Assembly (NCBI GenBank): GCA_021794705.1
Contig: JAJYQH010000111.1
Coordinates: 1-10,114 of the forward strand
Direction of reading: 5' to 3'
DNA length: 10,114 nucleotides
Source: Actinomycetes bacterium
Lineage (GTDB): Bacteria; Actinomycetota; Actinomycetes; Propionibacteriales; Propionibacteriaceae
The position numbers were made by a program, and so were the translations under genes. Of this stretch, positions 7,612-10,114 are shown one piece after another; the stretch's first letter is position 1; every line of letters begins with the position of its first letter. The notes under the pieces are model-generated. The model ran no database searches. It was not told where the DNA came from and saw only the letters and a list, made by a program, of their open reading frames with translations.

Positions 7612-7626
7612 ACCCGGGCCCCGGGT
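7612..7626. promoter_or_regulatory. Interrupted palindrome over the -35 region
   Basis: ACCCGGG-C-CCCGGGT is a perfect 7-1-7 inverted repeat. It sits 23-37 nt upstream of the proposed leaderless start, where the -35 box would be. It could be an operator for a dimeric regulator. With only G/C-rich half-sites it could also be chance. Confidence 0.3.
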
Positions 7627-7650
7627 CGCCGCCATGACGTGGGCAGCGGC

Positions 7651-8757
7651 TCAATCGAGGATGACGAGTTCGATCCGCTGGAACTCCTTGACCTCGGAGT
7701 AGCCGGTGGAGGCGAGCGCCCGGCGCAGGCCGCCGACGAGGTTCATCGTGCCGTCCGGCACGTGCGAGGGGCCCACGAGCACCTCCCGGAGCGTGCCGAC
7801 CGGGTCGAAGTGCACCCGCTGCCCGCGCGGCAGCGTCTCGTGCCATGCCTCGGCACCCCAGTGCCAGCCCCGACCGGGAGCCTCCACGGCCCGGGCGAGG
7901 GGCGAGCCGACCATGACGGCGTCCGCGCCGCAGGCGATGGCCTTGGCGATGTCGCCGGAACGGCCCATCGACCCGTCGGCGATGACGTGGACGTACCGGC
8001 CGCCGGACTCGTCCATGTAGTCGCGCCGAGCCTCGGCCACGTCGGCGAGTGCCGAGGCCATCGGCACGGCGATGCCGAGCACCCGCTGCGTGCTGCGGGC
8101 CGCGCCCCCGCCGAAGCCGACGAGCACCCCGGCCGCGCCGGCGCGCATGAGGTGGAGGGCCATCTGGTAGCTGGCGCAGCCGCCGACGATGACCGGCACC
8201 TCGAGGTCGTAGATGAACCGCTTGAGGTTGAGCGGCTCGGCGATGCCCGAGACGTGCTCCGCGCTCACGGTGGTGCCGCGGATGACGAAGAAGTCGACCC
8301 CGGCCTGCTCGACGACGGAGGCGAACTCCTGGGTGTTCTGCGGGCTCAGCGCCCCGGCGACCGGCACCCCGGCCTCGCGGATCTCGCGCATCCGTTCGGT
8401 GATGAGTTCGGCCTTGATCGGCTCGCTGTAGACCTGCTGCATGCGTCGGGTGGCCTCGACGGCGTCCGTGATCGCGGTGATCTCCTCGAGCACGGGCTCG
8501 GGGTCCTCGTACCGCGTCCACAGGCCCTCGAGGTTGAGCACCCCCAGGCCGCCGAGGCGACCCACCTCGATGGCGGTCTTGGGGCTCATGATCGAGTCCA
8601 TCGGGGCGGCGATGATCGGGAAGTCGAACTCGACGGCGTCGATGCGCCACGTGAGGTTGACCTGGTCCATGCCACGGGTGCGCCGGGAGGGCACGATCGC
8701 GATGTCGTCGAGGCTGTAGGCGCGCTGGGCGCGCTTGCTGCGGCCGATGTCGTACAT
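7651..8757 (-). CDS. guaB3: GuaB3-family IMP dehydrogenase-related protein
   Basis: A 368-residue TIM-barrel protein related to IMP dehydrogenase but without the CBS pair. IMPDH-like landmarks are YSLDDIAIVPS near the N-terminus, FPIIAAPMDS (46-55), GGLGVLNLEGLW (69-80), a glycine strand VIVGG (189-193) and VIADGSMGRSGDIAKAIACGADAVMVGS (258-285). Where GuaB has PGSICTTR with the catalytic cysteine, this protein has GGAARSTQ, so the cysteine position is R221. The GuaB flap with its RY pair is replaced by an unrelated stretch (GWHWGAEAWHETLPRGQ). It therefore probably does not oxidise IMP in the usual way. In M. tuberculosis only GuaB2 of three paralogues showed IMPDH activity, whereas cyanobacterial GuaB3 is reported active. 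The start at 8757 gives the expected N-terminus MYDIGRSKRAQRAY; AGGAAGG lies 12 nt upstream. It follows guaB by 25 nt, probably co-transcribed. Confidence 0.92.
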   Translation of the reverse strand: MYDIGRSKRAQRAYSLDDIAIVPSRRTRGMDQVNLTWRIDAVEFDFPIIAAPMDSIMSPKTAIEVGRLGGLGVLNLEGLWTRYEDPEPVLEEITAITDAVEATRRMQQVYSEPIKAELITERMREIREAGVPVAGALSPQNTQEFASVVEQAGVDFFVIRGTTVSAEHVSGIAEPLNLKRFIYDLEVPVIVGGCASYQMALHLMRAGAAGVLVGFGGGAARSTQRVLGIAVPMASALADVAEARRDYMDESGGRYVHVIADGSMGRSGDIAKAIACGADAVMVGSPLARAVEAPGRGWHWGAEAWHETLPRGQRVHFDPVGTLREVLVGPSHVPDGTMNLVGGLRRALASTGYSEVKEFQRIELVILD

Positions 8758-8782
8758 GGGCGTGTGCTGCCTTCCTGGGCGG

Positions 8783-10114
<1,332 letters not shown>

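Overview
The window is about 70% GC with dense genes, short intergenic gaps, leaderless-type promoters and actinobacterial-type proteins (a GuaB3 paralogue beside GuaB, and a PspC-domain histidine kinase). This points to a high-GC Actinomycetota chromosome, plausibly Propionibacteriales or Micrococcales; the genus cannot be read from the sequence. All of it looks like core chromosome. I see no mobile element, CRISPR array, tRNA or rRNA, and no gene-free stretch over 300 bases.

Left part (1-4567): a small GlsB/YeaQ-type membrane protein (+) is followed by an envelope-stress signalling module. On the - strand a PspC-domain membrane histidine kinase is followed by its LuxR/NarL-type response regulator. 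Transcribed divergently on the + strand are a PspC-domain multi-pass membrane protein with a LiaF-like C-terminal region, a translationally overlapping two-TM small protein, and a compact stand-alone PspC protein. The layout resembles LiaFSR-type three-component systems such as EsrISR of corynebacteria: the kinase and regulator sense and answer membrane or cell-wall stress, and the PspC/LiaF-like protein is the likely kinase inhibitor.

Right part (4571-10114): guanine nucleotide synthesis and two amino-acid genes. guaB (IMP dehydrogenase, its 5' end outside the window), a CBS-less GuaB3-type paralogue and an AroQ-class chorismate mutase follow one another on the - strand. cysK (O-acetylserine sulfhydrylase) is on the + strand, and guaA (GMP synthase) is on the - strand, divergent from cysK. 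GuaB makes XMP from IMP and GuaA aminates XMP to GMP.

Control signals: each of the three convergent junctions (331-365, 4535-4567, 7245-7277) holds one long GC-rich hairpin without a T tract, probably a two-way terminator. guaA and the chorismate mutase gene each have a TAnnnT hexamer exactly 7 nt before an internal ATG, which argues for leaderless starts downstream of the longest reading frame. cysK has no usable Shine-Dalgarno of its own but is preceded by a tiny reading frame whose stop overlaps its start.

The most interesting points are the loss of the catalytic cysteine and flap in the GuaB3 protein, the three PspC domains in one locus, and the cysK leader arrangement. Nothing here amounts to a clearly undescribed system.
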